From an uncultured Rhodospirillales bacterium (GTDB taxonomy: Bacteria > Pseudomonadota > Alphaproteobacteria > ATCC43930 > CGMCC-115725), in NCBI GenBank assembly GCA_903822185.1, contig CAIJOA010000028.1:186001-250000 (forward strand): DNA of 64,000 nt, given 5' to 3'. A program made the position numbers and the translations under genes. The notes under the pieces are model-generated. The model did not search any database and was not told the origin of the DNA. It was given only the letters and a program-made list of their open reading frames with translations. How positions within the stretch are numbered: the stretch's first letter is position 1; each line of letters begins with the position of its first letter. Below, in pieces: positions 56,395 to 64,000 of this stretch.

Positions 56395-56402
56395 GGCGCG
56401 GG

Positions 56403-56431
56403 ACTATACAGCAGTCGATCCGCGCCGTCAT
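56403..56431 (-). promoter_or_regulatory. pyrH promoter with almost no leader
   Basis: Read on the minus strand, ATGACG (a TTGACA-like -35) is followed after 17 nt by TATAGT, whose last base is nine positions before the A of the pyrH ATG. Transcription would start within zero to three bases of the start codon, and no Shine-Dalgarno sequence exists in between. The site sits between the tsf terminator and pyrH. Confidence 0.5.
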
Positions 56432-56463
56432 GGCCGAGCTTCGTTGGTTAACGATGCGACTCG

Positions 56464-56505
56464 AAAAAAGAACCACCGAGGCGCCCGAAGACGCCTGGGT
56501 GGTTC
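56464..56505 (-). terminator. Rho-independent terminator of rpsB-tsf
   Basis: On the minus strand the 8-bp arms GAACCACC and GGTGGTTC enclose an inner GGCG/CGCC stem and are followed directly by six T residues. It lies 26 bp past the tsf stop and separates rpsB-tsf from pyrH-frr-uppS. On the plus strand the same hairpin is followed by only four T residues after a short gap, so minus-strand use is preferred. Confidence 0.85.
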
Positions 56506-56530
56506 GGTCTTTTCGACGAAAGCGAAAGTC

Positions 56531-57457
56531 TCAGTTCGGCTTCAGCGTCGCGGCGACTTCGGCGGCGAAATCGCTTTCCGCCTTTTCGATGCCTTCGCCC
56601 AACGTCAACCGCTCGAAACCGGCGGCCTTCACCGGCGTACCGGTTTCCTTGGCAGCGGCGTCGATGACCTTCGAGACCTTGGTCTCGTTGTCCATGACGA
56701 ATATCTGCTCGACCAGCACGGTCTCTTCGTAGAATTTACGCAGACGGCCTTCGACCATCTTGTCGATGACCGCGTCCGGCTTGCCCGAGGCTTTCGCCTG
56801 TTCGCGCAGCACGTCGCGTTCACGGTCGAGGTCCGACTTGTTGACGCCGGCGATCTCGAGATATTGCGGCTTGGCGGCAGCGATATGCATCGCGAGCTGA
56901 CGGCCAACACCCGCGAGGCTTTCCGCCGACGCGGTTGATTCGAGCGCGACCAGCACGCCGATCTTGCCGAGATTCGGCGCGATGGCGTTATGGACGTAGG
57001 ACGACACAACGCCGTGCGGCACCTGCAGCCGGGCCATCCGGCGCAGCGACATGTTCTCGCCGACCGTCGCAATGAGATGCGTCAGTTCTTCCTCGACCTT
57101 ACGGCCGGTGCCCGGATAGGGCGCGGCTTTCAGCTTGTCGAGATCGGTATGCGTGAGCGCCAGTTCCGCCGCCGTGGCGACGAATTTCTGGAACGTCTCA
57201 TTGCGGCCGACGAAGTCGGTTTCGGCATTCACTTCGAGGACGGCGCCGACATTGCCTTTGACGGCAACGCCAACGAGACCCTCGGCAGCGACGCGGCCGG
57301 ACTTCTTGGCGGCAGCCGACAGACCCTTTTTACGGAGCCAATCGACGGCGCCTTCAATGTCGCCAACGGTCTCGATCAGAGCCCGCTTGCAATCCATCAT
57401 GCCTGCGCCGGTTTTCTCGCGCAGGTCTTTGACCAGCGCTGCGGTAATTTCAGCCAT
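56531..57457 (-). CDS. tsf: Elongation factor Ts
   Basis: A 308-residue EF-Ts, the nucleotide exchange factor of EF-Tu. The N-terminal UBA-like domain ([20 protein letters not shown]) and the TDFVGRNE contact motif in [11 protein letters not shown] are clear, and the coiled-coil region follows. GGAGGACGAT precedes the ATG. It follows rpsB by 26 bp, the standard pair. Confidence 0.97.
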   Translation of the reverse strand: MAEITAALVKDLREKTGAGMMDCKRALIETVGDIEGAVDWLRKKGLSAAAKKSGRVAAEGLVGVAVKGNVGAVLEVNAETDFVGRNETFQKFVATAAELALTHTDLDKLKAAPYPGTGRKVEEELTHLIATVGENMSLRRMARLQVPHGVVSSYVHNAIAPNLGKIGVLVALESTASAESLAGVGRQLAMHIAAAKPQYLEIAGVNKSDLDRERDVLREQAKASGKPDAVIDKMVEGRLRKFYEETVLVEQIFVMDNETKVSKVIDAAAKETGTPVKAAGFERLTLGEGIEKAESDFAAEVAATLKPN

Positions 57458-57483
57458 ATCGTCCTCCGATCAGGTGATGGCGA

Positions 57484-58269
57484 TCAGGGCGCCGGATGTG
57501 CGTCAGCCGCGGCAGCAGCCGGGGGCACCAGCTCTTCACCAGGGGCATCCTGAGCACCGATATCGACGCCCGAAGCAACCGCCTCAGCCTGAAGACCATC
57601 GAGCACCGCGTTTGAAACGAGCTCGCAATAGAGATGAACGGCGCGCATGGCGTCGTCATTGCCCGGGACCGGATAGGTGATGCCGGCCGGGTCGGAATTG
57701 CTGTCGAGGATCGCGACAACCGGGATCTTCAGCTTGTTGGCTTCGAGCACGGCGATGGCTTCTTTGTTCGTGTCGATGACGAACAGGATATCGGGCAGGC
57801 CGCCCATTTCCTTGATGCCGCCGAGCGCACGCTCGAGTTTATCGCGATCGCGCGTCAGTTCGAGAAGTTCGCGCTTGGTGATGCCGGCTTCCGGGTTGTT
57901 CACGCGTTCATCGAGTTCGCGCAGGCGCTTGATCGAGCCCGAGATCGTCTTGAAGTTCGTCAGCATGCCGCCGAGCCAGCGGTGATCGACGTAGTACTGG
58001 CCGCAACGTTTGGCTGCGCCGGACACGGCTTCCTGCGCCTGGCGCTTGGTGCCGACGAACAGAATGCGGCCGCCGCCGGCGGCTACGTCACGAATGGCTT
58101 GGAGCGCGCGCGCAAGCTGCGGCACGGTCTGTTCGAGATCGATGATATGAACGCCGTTGCGAACGCCAAAGATGTACTCTTTCATCTTCGGATTCCAGCG
58201 ACGGGTATGATGACCGAAATGGACGCCGGCTTCCAAAAGCTGGCGCATCGTGAAACTGGGAATCGGCAT
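57484..58269 (-). CDS. rpsB: Small ribosomal subunit protein uS2
   Basis: A 261-residue S2 protein with [22 protein letters not shown] at its start in outline, [22 protein letters not shown] and [16 protein letters not shown]. The C-terminal 30 residues are an Ala/Pro-rich tail. I use the ATG at 58269 ([10 protein letters not shown]) with AAGGA upstream; the frame to 58344 is leader. Its promoter lies about 130 bp upstream, leaving a leader long enough for S2 autoregulation. Confidence 0.97.
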   Translation of the reverse strand: MPIPSFTMRQLLEAGVHFGHHTRRWNPKMKEYIFGVRNGVHIIDLEQTVPQLARALQAIRDVAAGGGRILFVGTKRQAQEAVSGAAKRCGQYYVDHRWLGGMLTNFKTISGSIKRLRELDERVNNPEAGITKRELLELTRDRDKLERALGGIKEMGGLPDILFVIDTNKEAIAVLEANKLKIPVVAILDSNSDPAGITYPVPGNDDAMRAVHLYCELVSNAVLDGLQAEAVASGVDIGAQDAPGEELVPPAAAAADAHPAP

Positions 58270-58401
58270 GGAGTTTATTCCTTCTCCGGTTGAGCCGCCG
58301 CGGGGGACATATCGGCCCGGACCTTTGGAAGTCCAAGACGACACCGGAGCGGCCCCTAAAGAAGCCGCATCCCCGCGTGAGGGTTAAAGATAAGCGGTGG
58401 G

Positions 58402-58430
58402 TAGATAGGCGGAATTCAGCCGATTTGCAA
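58402..58430 (-). promoter_or_regulatory. rpsB promoter
   Basis: On the minus strand TTGCAA and TATCTA are separated by exactly 17 nt, a good sigma-70 promoter. Transcription would start near 58395 and give a leader of about 125 nt before rpsB. Confidence 0.6.
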
Positions 58431-58528
58431 GTATTTCCAGTCCTTTTGGGCGGCCCGCAGATTTCCACTGTGCGACGCCTTGAACTATCCGGAAAGCTGC
58501 TTACGTAATAATTGTCGCTAACAGAAAC

Positions 58529-58557
58529 GGAGGATGCCTAAACACCATGACTCCACC
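58529..58557 (+). repeat. Duplicated element, copy 1, with an 11-codon reading frame
   Basis: This 29-bp unit has the form GGAGG, ATG/GTG-like TG, then CATGACTCCACC, and matches copy 2 at 24 of 29 positions. From the ATG at 58547 a frame of 11 codons follows (ending at 58582), with GGAGG 13 nt upstream. A short leader peptide is possible but unproven. Confidence 0.5.
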
Positions 58558-58627
58558 TGAGAAGTTCGACATTGCCGGCTGAAGAACGGCCTGCAACGAT
58601 CTGAAAAATAAGTCCTATTGTCCAGAA

Positions 58628-58656
58628 GGAGGGTGTCCAACCAACATGACTCCACC
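58628..58656 (+). repeat. Duplicated element, copy 2, with a 19-codon reading frame
   Basis: The second unit is 99 nt downstream of the first and shares GGAGG and the 12-base block CATGACTCCACC. From the ATG at 58646 a frame of 19 codons runs to 58705. The first four codons of both frames are the same (Met-Thr-Pro-Pro), which might be conservation of RNA sequence rather than of protein. Confidence 0.5.
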
Positions 58657-58774
58657 GGCTTTATGTGACGTCACCGAACTGCTTGGCAACGGTGATCAGG
58701 TCTAGTTAGCCCAAGATATGCCTGACGGTTTAACCGCGCAGGCGCGAAGACAAGATTTCGATCTTCGCAAATCC

Positions 58775-58808
58775 GACCCCCGTTGATGCCTGAGCGCACA
58801 CGGGGGTC
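58775..58808 (+). other. Strong GC-rich hairpin upstream of a binding-protein gene
   Basis: GACCCCCGT and ACGGGGGTC form a perfect 9-bp stem around a 16-nt loop. It is followed by ATTTGC rather than a T-run, so a simple terminator is not certain. It lies 83 bp before the binding-protein start and just after a smaller stem at 58744-58768, so a terminator-attenuator or the end of a small RNA is possible. Confidence 0.5.
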
Positions 58809-58891
58809 ATTTGCTGTCTGGACGTTGACCCGCCCGGCGGCCTGACATAGCGTTCCTCGACCTTCCGGAGTGAAGGCATAGGGGGAACGCG

Positions 58892-59905
58892 ATGATGAAG
58901 ACTTGGCTGGCTCTTGCCGGCACCATGCTGGCGACCGCGGCAACCACCGCCCAGGCCGAACCGCTGAAAATCCGCGCCGACTGGAATATCGTCCCCGGCC
59001 AGTTTGCCCCGCTGATCCCCACCCTGCCGCAATACGCGCCGGACGTTTATCGCCACTACGGCAAATCCTACATCGTCGAGCCGCTCAAGATGCAGGGCGG
59101 CGGTGCGACCCTGACCGCGCTCGCCGTCGGCGAAACCGATCTCAGCACCCTCAGCCCGCAGACCCTCGTCCTCGGCGTCACCAACGCCAAGCTCGATCTG
59201 CATGTCATCGGCCAGCAGATCACCACCGAGGTGCCGGGCTATCTACAAACCTATTTCTGGGCGCGTTCCGCCGAAGTGAAGAGCGTTGCCGATCTCAAAG
59301 GCAAGGTCATCGGCATCAGCGTACGCGGCTCGAACGTCGATGCTGCCGCCCATATGGTGATGGCGAAAGCCGGCTTCACCGAGCCGCGCGATTATCAGGT
59401 CGTGGAGATTTCCTTCCCTGCCCTGCTGCCCTCGCTCGACGCCAAAAAGATCGATGCAGCCGTGCTCGTGCCGCCATTCCATCTGCGCGTCGCCGACAAT
59501 CCCGCTTATACGAAAGTCTTCAGCGTCGGCGACGCCTTCGGCCCGGTTGAAACGCTGATGTGGATGGCGAAAGCGGATTTCATCGCCAAGAACCGCGCGG
59601 CGCTGGTCGATTTCCTCGAAGACAATATGCGCATGCGGCGCTGGATGTTTGATCCGAAAACACATGCGGATGCCATCAAACAAGTTTCGGATCAGACGAA
59701 GGTCCCCGTCGAAGGCCTTGCGAGCTGGGTCTATTCAACGGGCGATTATTATTACGATCCGCATGCCAAAGTCGATGTTGCCCGGTTGCAAAAGAACGTC
59801 AACGACATGAAGGGCGCGGGGGTTATCCCGACGGCGATCGACGTCAAACCCTATGTCGATATGTCTTTGGTCGAGGAAGCGGCAGCGCGGCTCGATAAGC
59901 CCTGA
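58892..59905 (+). CDS. NitT/TauT-type (NMT1-like) ABC substrate-binding protein, separate branch
   Basis: A 337-residue periplasmic binding protein with signal peptide TWLALAGTMLATAATTAQA. The mature protein reads EPLKIRADWNIVPGQFAPLI and later VADLKGKVIGISVRGSNVDAAA and KIDAAVLVPPFHLRVADNP, typical of nitrate/sulfonate/taurine-type binders, but lacks the GYFKEQG and IAWYxSQN blocks of the tandem family. GGGGGAA precedes two adjacent ATG codons (58892, 58895). It is preceded by the structured region described above. No permease or ATPase gene follows. Confidence 0.85.
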   Translation: MMKTWLALAGTMLATAATTAQAEPLKIRADWNIVPGQFAPLIPTLPQYAPDVYRHYGKSYIVEPLKMQGGGATLTALAVGETDLSTLSPQTLVLGVTNAKLDLHVIGQQITTEVPGYLQTYFWARSAEVKSVADLKGKVIGISVRGSNVDAAAHMVMAKAGFTEPRDYQVVEISFPALLPSLDAKKIDAAVLVPPFHLRVADNPAYTKVFSVGDAFGPVETLMWMAKADFIAKNRAALVDFLEDNMRMRRWMFDPKTHADAIKQVSDQTKVPVEGLASWVYSTGDYYYDPHAKVDVARLQKNVNDMKGAGVIPTAIDVKPYVDMSLVEEAAARLDKP

Positions 59906-60057
59906 GTCGTATGCCTTGATGAGGCTGGTTATCTTGTAAGCAGCCCGCTCAATCGCCATACTACCGGTATCAGAGACGAGATTCGGTCTGTTCCAGCCGC
60001 CCGCTTCGGCGTGCAGGCGCGCATTCCGTGTTCTCCTATGGAACCGAAAGACACGCG

Positions 60058-60285
60058 ATGAGCCGCAAGAAACCACCTGTCGCCAGCGAATTCCAGTTCT
60101 TCAATGTCGTTTATGACGATGGGCAACAGACGTCGAATCGCAAAGTCGCGACATCCGATATCGTGGACTGGGATTTCGATAATTCCGTGAAAACGGCAAT
60201 CGAAGAACAAGACCGCAAAATCCGCGAACAGTCAGGCCGCGCGCGCGGCGAGATAACGGCCATCACGAAAGTGGCCGCGCGCTGA
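60058..60285 (+). CDS. Small hypothetical protein
   Basis: A 75-residue protein, MSRKKPPVASEFQFFNVVYDD at its start in outline, with a C-terminal basic region (KIREQSGRARGEITAI). I recognise no domain. The ATG at 60058 has only weak upstream purines; a frame to 60028 would add ten residues. It lies between binding-protein genes and converges on a small membrane protein gene. Confidence 0.5.
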   Translation: MSRKKPPVASEFQFFNVVYDDGQQTSNRKVATSDIVDWDFDNSVKTAIEEQDRKIREQSGRARGEITAITKVAAR

Positions 60286-60302
60286 GATAACGCAGCGATC
60301 GG

Positions 60303-60467
60303 CTATTTATGGCCGGCGTTGTTTTGCTTCACCATATCGGTGAGCAAGACCACGAGGGTAAATGCGACCGCAGTGAAAATCGCCCAAATCGCGGTCTGGA
60401 TGTGAGCATCCATCAGCAATGTGGTCGTGGCCTGCGGTATTTGTGACGGGTCCATCGGCTGCTCCAT
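60303..60467 (-). CDS. Small single-helix membrane protein
   Basis: A 54-residue protein with one membrane helix (IWAIFTAVAFTLVVLLTDM) and a short basic, polar tail. GGGGAAGG lies about 8 nt before the ATG at 60467; a frame to 60500 would add eleven residues. Function is unknown. Convergent with the small gene on its left and divergent from the DUF5666-like gene on its right. Confidence 0.5.
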   Translation of the reverse strand: MEQPMDPSQIPQATTTLLMDAHIQTAIWAIFTAVAFTLVVLLTDMVKQNNAGHK

Positions 60468-60579
60468 ACTTATGCCTTCCCCGATAGGCGCCTTCTTCAC
60501 AACACCTGAACGTCAAACTGGTTTCAGACGCGTTCGATTCATGATTAGGTTGTCCGACCTGCAGCTTCGGTGGATAACG

Positions 60580-61197
60580 ATGAAGATCATGAAAATTCGG
60601 CTGACCGCACTCGCACTGGCGCTCGTCGCCTTTGCCGCCGGCGGCACGGCGCAAGCGCAGACGATGCGCGTTCGCGGCCAGATCACGCATGTCGATGGCG
60701 ACAGCATTCAAGTGAAGACAGTCGATGGCAAGCGCCTCACCATCGCTTTGTCGCCCGACGCCACCGTCACGTCCGTCGTCCCGGCGAAACTCGCCGAGAT
60801 CAAACCGGGCCGCTTTGTCGGCACTGCCGCGCGGCCGGAAGCGAATCATCCCGACCGTTTGCAGGCGATCGAAGTTCATATCTTCCCGCCCGGATCGCGT
60901 CTCGGCGAAGGCCATCGCCCCTGGGACCCGGAACCAGGCGCGACCATGACCAATGCAGACGTGACCGCCGCCGTGGCTCATGCACGCCGTGGCGCGCTGA
61001 CCCTGACCACCGGCGGCAAGAGTTTCGATATCGACGTACCACCCGGCACGCCGATCGTCGCGATGAACCCCGGCTCGCGCAGCCTCGTCAAAAAAGGCGC
61101 GCGCATCACGATCAATCAGGTCGCGACGGGCAGCGACGGCACCTTGTCGGCGAAAGCCATCACGGTGACGACCGCACGGAACTGGCCGCCGAAATAG
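60580..61197 (+). CDS. Exported DUF5666-like protein
   Basis: A 205-residue secreted protein with signal peptide LTALALALVAFAAGGTAQA. Two similar OB-like segments follow, RVRGQITHVDGDSIQVKTVDGKRLTIALSP and ALTLTTGGKSFDIDVPPGTPIVAMNPGSR in outline, typical of DUF5666-type proteins whose role is unknown. The ATG at 60580 has TGGA upstream; a second ATG at 60589 is possible. The upstream frame to 60421 is not supported. Confidence 0.7.
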   Translation: MKIMKIRLTALALALVAFAAGGTAQAQTMRVRGQITHVDGDSIQVKTVDGKRLTIALSPDATVTSVVPAKLAEIKPGRFVGTAARPEANHPDRLQAIEVHIFPPGSRLGEGHRPWDPEPGATMTNADVTAAVAHARRGALTLTTGGKSFDIDVPPGTPIVAMNPGSRSLVKKGARITINQVATGSDGTLSAKAITVTTARNWPPK

Positions 61198-61267
61198 ACG
61201 TCTCCTGCTTGCCCTGATCCATCGTCTCCGCGATGATGGCGGCAACAATTTCACGGGGAGATGGCGG

Positions 61268-62278
61268 ATGACATCGGGAAAGATTCTGGCTGGCGGACTC
61301 GCAGCCTTGACGTTGCTGGTCGTGCCGCCAATGGCGCGTGCGGCCGACCACATCAAGATCGGCACGCTGAAAGCGACCAATGTCGGCCCGGTCTATATCG
61401 CCATCGATAAAGGCTACTTCGCCGAAGAAGGGCTTGATCCCGAACTCGTCTCGTTCGAATCAGCACAGCCTATCGCCGTCGCCAACGCCGCGGGCTCGAT
61501 CGATTTCGGCGCCACCTCGACCTCGGCGGGCCTTTACAGTCTCGCGGCACAGGGCACGATCAAGATCATCGGCGGCATGTATAGCGAAGCGCCGGGCTTC
61601 CATAACTTCGCCCTCGCTGCATCAGGAAAGGCCTATGAAGGCGGACTCAAAAGTTACAAGGATCTGCCCAGCCATAGCGTCGCGGTAACGCAAGTCGGCT
61701 CGCCGGTGCATTACAGCCTCGCCTTGATCGTCGAGAAATACAAACTCGACCTCGCCAGTATCAAAGTGCTGCCGCTGCAAAGCATTCCGAACATGGCCTC
61801 CGCCCTGATCGGCAACACCGCGGATTCGAGCGTGATCAATTCCACCTCGATCAATCCGCTGCTGCAGGCCGGACAAGCAAAGCTGATCGGTTGGATCGGC
61901 GACGAAACGCCGTGGCAGACCGCCCTCACCTTCACGCAACCGAAGACGATCGCCGACCGCAAGAAGATCGTCGAAGCCTTCCTGCGCGCCTTCAAGAAGG
62001 GCGCACGTTACTACCACGACGCCTATACCGGCGCGGGCGAGAAGCCGGTGGACGGTGCGACCGAACCGGAAGTCACCGGCATCCTCGCGAAATATACCGG
62101 CCTCAGTGCGCAGCAGGTTAAGAACAGCATCGCCTATGTCGATCCCGAGGCGCGCGTCGATATGAAAGACGTCGTCCATCAGGTCGAATGGTTCAAGTCG
62201 CAAAAGATGCTGAAGGACGACGCCAATGGCGACGCGATGATGGATAAGAGCCTCATCGTTCAAATTCCGGCGCGCTGA
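61268..62278 (+). CDS. NitT/TauT-type ABC substrate-binding protein, distant member of the tandem family
   Basis: A 336-residue paralog of the four tandem proteins at 37.9-42.0 kb, with signal peptide ILAGGLAALTLLVVPPMARA. It keeps GYFAEEGLDPELVSFESAQP, IDFGATSTSAGLYSLAAQG, VGSPVHYSLA, LQSIPNMASAL and VEWFKSQKMLKD, so common ancestry is clear, but many ligand-facing positions differ. GGGGAGATGGCGG precedes the ATG. It sits alone, without transporter genes, 140 bp before a sensor kinase. Confidence 0.85.
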   Translation: MTSGKILAGGLAALTLLVVPPMARAADHIKIGTLKATNVGPVYIAIDKGYFAEEGLDPELVSFESAQPIAVANAAGSIDFGATSTSAGLYSLAAQGTIKIIGGMYSEAPGFHNFALAASGKAYEGGLKSYKDLPSHSVAVTQVGSPVHYSLALIVEKYKLDLASIKVLPLQSIPNMASALIGNTADSSVINSTSINPLLQAGQAKLIGWIGDETPWQTALTFTQPKTIADRKKIVEAFLRAFKKGARYYHDAYTGAGEKPVDGATEPEVTGILAKYTGLSAQQVKNSIAYVDPEARVDMKDVVHQVEWFKSQKMLKDDANGDAMMDKSLIVQIPAR

Positions 62279-62418
62279 CTTCGGGGGCGTGGACCATTCC
62301 GGCGTCTTGGGCGCCAGTCGAGGGATGGGACACATTTCCGCCACAAAACCCTGCCATTGAGCGGCCTGGATCTTGAACGACGGCGCTGGAGCCGGGGCAA
62401 AGAGTTTGGTTTTCGCGC

Positions 62419-64000
62419 ATGACAGTGCCTGAGCTTGGCGGTGAGATGGTCCGGCGGCTCGGCGAGATCGATTGGTCCCGCACGACGCTTGGGCCTCGCG
62501 AACGCTGGCCGAGCAGCCTTACCCTGATGGTCGATGTCATCATGGCTGCGGGGTTCCCCATGGCGATCCGTTGGGGCCACGACGCGGTGATGATCTACAA
62601 CGACGGCTATCGCCCGATCCTCGGCGACAAACATCCCAGCGCCATGGGTTTGACCACGCGCGAGATATGGCCCGAGGTCTATGACGAAGTCGGTCCGCTC
62701 AACGAATCCATTCTGACAGGCGCGCGGCCGGCCTTTTTCCACGAAGATTATCTCTATACCATTCGCCGTCACGGCAACCGGCGCGAAGACGCTCGTTTCA
62801 CGATCAGCTACAGCCCGATTCCCGACGAGACCGCGCCGAACGGCATCGGCGGCGTGCTCGTTACCTGTGTCGAAACAACCAGTCGCGTTCGCGCCGAGCA
62901 AGCTTTACGCACGCTCAACGACACACTCGAGAGTCAGGTTGCCGAGCGCACGCTGGAACGCGATCAGATTTGGAAGGTGTCGGAGGATCTCCTCGGCGTA
63001 TCGAACTTCGCCGGCTATTTCATCAGCATCAATCCTGCCTGGACCGCCCTGCTCGGCTGGTCCGAGGATGAGATTAGAGCAACCCATATCGACGACCTTC
63101 GTCATCCCGATGATTCCGAAGTTTCGTGGGCCGGCCGCGCCAAACTCGCTCAGGGTGTGCAAACGGTACGGGTCGAGAACCGCTTGCGGCACAAGGACGG
63201 ATCTTACCACTGGCTCAGCTGGACCCTCACCGCGGCACAAGGCGTGATCTATGCCAATGGCCGGAACATCACGGCCGAGCGTGAAGCCGCCGAGAAATTA
63301 CGCGATAGCGAACGTCAGTTTCGTCTGCTGGTGGCGGGCGTCACCGATTACTCGATGTTCATGCTCGATACAAAAGGCATCATCACGAGTTGGAACGCGG
63401 GCGCGCAGCGCATCAAGGGCTACGACGCGCATGAAATCATCGGCGAGAGCTTCTCGCGCTTTTATACCGTCGATGATCGCGCCGCGGGTCTTCCTGAAAA
63501 AGCGCTGAAAGCAGCGGTTACCAAAGGCACCTACGAAGCCGAAGGCTGGCGCGTCCGTAAAGACGGATCGCTGTTCTGGGCGAGCGTCGTCATCGACTCG
63601 ATTTACGACGAGCAAGGCGCGCTGATCGGCTTCGCCAAGATCACCCGCGACGCCACCGAACGGCGCGAAGCGCAAGAAACATTGCAACGCGCCCAGCTTC
63701 AACTGTCACAATCGCAAAAGATGGAAGCGCTGGGACAATTGACCGGCGGCATCGCGCACGACTTCAACAATATGTTGATGGTGGTAAGCGGCCATGCGCA
63801 ATCGCTGAAGCGCCGCTTGGATGCGCCGCGCGATATCCGCGCAATCGAGGCGATCGAGTTGGCGTCCAACCGCGGTGAACGGCTGACACGTCAGCTTCTC
63901 GCCTTCTCGCGCCGCCAGTCCCTTACACCGACCGTCGTGCGCCTCGATCAACGGCTCCACGCGATCCGCGATGTGCTGAGCAGCTCGGCGCGCGGCAACA
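62419..64000 (+). CDS. PAS-domain sensor histidine kinase (partial, cut by window end)
   Basis: The first 527 codons of a cytoplasmic sensor kinase, open to the window edge. An N-terminal PAS-like domain begins with the DWSRTTLGPRERWPSSLT motif common to a family of soluble PAS kinases. A coiled-coil linker (about residues 155-180), a second PAS (about 185-290) and a third PAS (about 295-415, WNAGAQRIKGYDAHEIIGES) follow, then HisKA with His447 (GGIAHDFNNML). The catalytic domain and any receiver lie beyond the window. No membrane segment is present, so it senses an internal signal. The ATG at 62419 and an ATG at 62446 are both possible starts. Confidence 0.8.
   Translation, partial: MTVPELGGEMVRRLGEIDWSRTTLGPRERWPSSLTLMVDVIMAAGFPMAIRWGHDAVMIYNDGYRPILGDKHPSAMGLTTREIWPEVYDEVGPLNESILTGARPAFFHEDYLYTIRRHGNRREDARFTISYSPIPDETAPNGIGGVLVTCVETTSRVRAEQALRTLNDTLESQVAERTLERDQIWKVSEDLLGVSNFAGYFISINPAWTALLGWSEDEIRATHIDDLRHPDDSEVSWAGRAKLAQGVQTVRVENRLRHKDGSYHWLSWTLTAAQGVIYANGRNITAEREAAEKLRDSERQFRLLVAGVTDYSMFMLDTKGIITSWNAGAQRIKGYDAHEIIGESFSRFYTVDDRAAGLPEKALKAAVTKGTYEAEGWRVRKDGSLFWASVVIDSIYDEQGALIGFAKITRDATERREAQETLQRAQLQLSQSQKMEALGQLTGGIAHDFNNMLMVVSGHAQSLKRRLDAPRDIRAIEAIELASNRGERLTRQLLAFSRRQSLTPTVVRLDQRLHAIRDVLSSSARGN

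Larger units (their letters stand above)
58431..58891. other. Intergenic region with a duplicated element and hairpins upstream of a binding-protein gene
   Basis: About 460 bp lie between the rpsB promoter and the next gene on the plus strand. The region holds two copies of a roughly 30-bp element (58529-58557 and 58628-58656), a palindrome GTGACGTCAC at 58665-58674, an imperfectly nested stem TCACCG/CGGTGA at 58671-58695, a GCGAAGA/TCTTCGC stem with an inner TTCG tetraloop at 58744-58768, and a strong GACCCCCGT/ACGGGGGTC stem at 58775-58808. No longer gene is visible. It looks like a leader, a small RNA or a repeat remnant. Confidence 0.5.

Noticed and set aside
58534-58666. Alternative frames of the duplicated element (short peptides ending in His-Asp-Ser-Thr)
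   Set aside because: The start codon would touch GGAGG with no spacing, so translation in that frame is unlikely.

Overview
This is a GC-rich bacterial chromosome segment whose conserved blocks point to an alphaproteobacterium, probably Rhodospirillales or Hyphomicrobiales in the broad sense. The evidence is the rpsB-tsf-pyrH-frr-uppS-cdsA-rseP-bamA-ompH-lpxD-fabZ-lpxA-lpxI-lpxB block, the sdhE-mfd pair facing recG, a DUF502 gene near recG, LpxI in place of LpxH, and a textbook CtrA/CcrM-type site (TTAA-N7-TTAA enclosing GANTC). I see no rRNA, tRNA, CRISPR array, phage or insertion sequence. Genus cannot be told from the sequence alone.

Layout. 0-6.2 kb: a catabolic group with a branched-chain-type binding protein divergent from a Rieske oxygenase, alpha/beta hydrolase, luciferase-like flavin enzyme, EI24 membrane protein and quinone reductase. 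6.2-10.9 kb: a three-gene minus-strand operon encoding a 2-oxoacid:acceptor oxidoreductase with its own FAD/iron-sulfur subunit (KorC-KorA-KorB order). 11.2-13.1 kb: a double SPOR-domain protein, an EpmC-like HExxH protein and a small gene behind a CtrA-type site. 13.3-24 kb: mixed accessory metabolism (a signal-less ModA-like protein, serine hydrolase/MarR/VOC group, IlvD/Edd sugar-acid dehydratase, flavoprotein, AsmA protein, two dehydrogenases). 24-28.2 kb: a large multi-PAS sensor kinase with a single-domain response regulator. 28.3-32.7 kb: a DsbA-family protein, mfd and sdhE. 32.8-35.7 kb: amidohydrolase, short MetE-type methyltransferase and FkbM methyltransferase, lying between sdhE-mfd and recG. 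35.8-42.7 kb: recG, four tandem paralogous NitT/TauT-type binding proteins, and DUF502. 42.8-44.6 kb: type III polyketide synthase divergent from an isoprenylcysteine-methyltransferase-family enzyme. 44.6-58.3 kb: gloA and the envelope/translation block. 58.3-64 kb: an unusual 0.6-kb intergenic region, a sixth NMT1-like binding protein, small proteins, a fifth copy of the tandem binding-protein family, and a PAS histidine kinase cut by the window end.

How it fits together. The housekeeping blocks make lipid A, outer-membrane proteins, phospholipid precursors and ribosome components, and appear as tightly packed operons. The accessory genes suggest a life on scavenged organic compounds: oxygenase, hydrolase, sugar-acid dehydratase, aldehyde and hydroxyacid enzymes, and many periplasmic binding proteins. 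The most unusual signal is eight solute-binding proteins in 64 kb with no ABC permease or ATPase gene, including four tandem paralogs placed directly behind recG in what looks like a single transcription unit, and a fifth family member 19 kb away.
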